A stretch of 64,000 bases of DNA, taken from Flagellimonas algicola. Its GTDB lineage: Bacteria; Bacteroidota; Bacteroidia; Flavobacteriales; Flavobacteriaceae. Under the pieces are notes generated by a model that saw only the letters and a program-made list of their open reading frames with translations, was not told where the DNA came from and did no database searches. The DNA lies in assembly GCF_005937185.1 (NCBI RefSeq), contig NZ_VCNI01000002.1, positions 1,178,001-1,242,000 of the forward strand, written 5' to 3'. Below, piece by piece: positions 63,719 through 64,000 of this stretch (position 1 is its first letter; the number at the start of each line of letters is the position of its first letter). The position numbers and the translations under genes are program-made.

Positions 63719-64000
63719 ATTGAAATTTTGGAGCTTAACCTTGACCAAATTCCTCGCGAAAAGACCCTGACTAAAAAGGAATTCCTTCGCAAATACTTCC
63801 AACCGCAAAAGCCGGTGGTTATTGAACAGTTCATTGAGGATTGGCCAGCCTATTCCAAATGGAATCTGGATTATATGAAGGAAATAGCAGGGGAGAAAAT
63901 CGTTCCCCTCTATGATGATAGGCCTGTAAAGCATGATGAAGGGTTCAATGAACCCCATGCCCAAATGAAAATGAAGGATTACGTTGACCTTCTACAAAGC
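63719..64000 (+). CDS. Cupin-like (JmjC-type) domain protein, cut by window edge
   Basis: The plus-strand frame open from 63701 to the window edge encodes IEILELNLDQIPREKTLTKK, then FLRKYFQPQKPVVIEQFIED, WPAYSKWNLDYMKEIAGEKI and VPLYDDRPVKHDEGFNEPH. This is the N-terminal part of the cupin_8/JmjC-like family, Fe(II)/2-oxoglutarate oxygenases related to FIH and tRNA or protein hydroxylases. There is no ATG at the expected start: ATT at 63719 lines up best with the MEILKL start usual in relatives, TTG at 63728 is the alternative. The metal-binding HxD lies beyond the edge. It follows bioB by 52 nt. Confidence 0.7.
   Translation, partial: MEILELNLDQIPREKTLTKKEFLRKYFQPQKPVVIEQFIEDWPAYSKWNLDYMKEIAGEKIVPLYDDRPVKHDEGFNEPHAQMKMKDYVDLLQS

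Overview
The window is 64 kb of a bacterial chromosome from the Bacteroidota, most likely a marine member of the family Flavobacteriaceae. The evidence is three TonB-dependent receptors; many lipoproteins with Bacteroidota-type families (DUF4270, DUF5689, lamin-tail, SbsA-type Ig); promoters of the TAnnTTTG type with no strong Shine-Dalgarno sequences; an atpD-atpC pair separated from the other ATP synthase genes; and moderate-to-low GC. No rRNA, tRNA, CRISPR array, prophage or insertion sequence was seen. Gene density is high, and only one gap exceeds 300 bases (6054-6370).

Layout. 1-4.8 kb: a secreted endonuclease/exonuclease/phosphatase (cut by the window edge) diverges from a TonB receptor and a DUF5689/lamin-tail lipoprotein, a possible extracellular nucleic-acid scavenging locus. 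4.8-10.6 kb: SYLF protein, DinB-like protein, katG with an ankyrin-repeat partner, Nudix hydrolase, omega-amidase-like nitrilase. 10.6-17.8 kb: Ig-domain lipoprotein, ComF phosphoribosyltransferase, coiled-coil membrane protein, glyS, fhs, a DUF4442 thioesterase-like protein. 17.8-20.6 kb: a small accessory-looking patch (dinD, a 63-residue orphan, an AT-rich serine hydrolase). 20.6-30.2 kb: sulfatase, NIPSNAP protein, small lipoproteins, Crp/Fnr regulator with TonB receptor, Gfo/Idh/MocA oxidoreductase, isochorismatase-like hydrolase, outer-membrane protein and a Nudix-type transcription factor. 30.2-37.7 kb: GH3 glycosidase divergent from that regulator, xth, aldo/keto reductase, a PQQ dehydrogenase with built-in cytochrome c, radA. 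37.8-46 kb: esterase-fold protein, LPG-synthase-like membrane protein, panD, panC, a degenerate starch-synthase-like protein, DUF4270 lipoprotein, glmS. 46-51 kb: a third TonB receptor, atpD, atpC. 51-54 kb: XRE/DUF2975 pair, GNAT, M61 peptidase. 54-64 kb: biotin region bioF-DUF2007-bioD, bioA-ketosynthase, an NfeD/flotillin pair, bioB, and the start of a cupin-like protein.

The most striking observations are: (i) short palindromic repeats lying in frame inside bioF and the biotin-linked ketosynthase, with a relative of the same repeat between atpD and atpC; (ii) two matching 21-bp operator-like palindromes between the Nudix regulator and GH3; (iii) two matching 19-bp palindromes 32 bp apart upstream of the DUF2975/XRE pair; (iv) a recurring TAnnTTTG-N4-ATG arrangement (glyS, bioF, panD) that predicts leaderless mRNAs; (v) a FabF-like ketosynthase inside the biotin locus as a candidate for pimeloyl-chain synthesis; and (vi) proteins that keep a fold but appear to have lost catalytic residues (the panC-linked starch-synthase-like protein and an esterase-fold protein with Asp at the nucleophile position).
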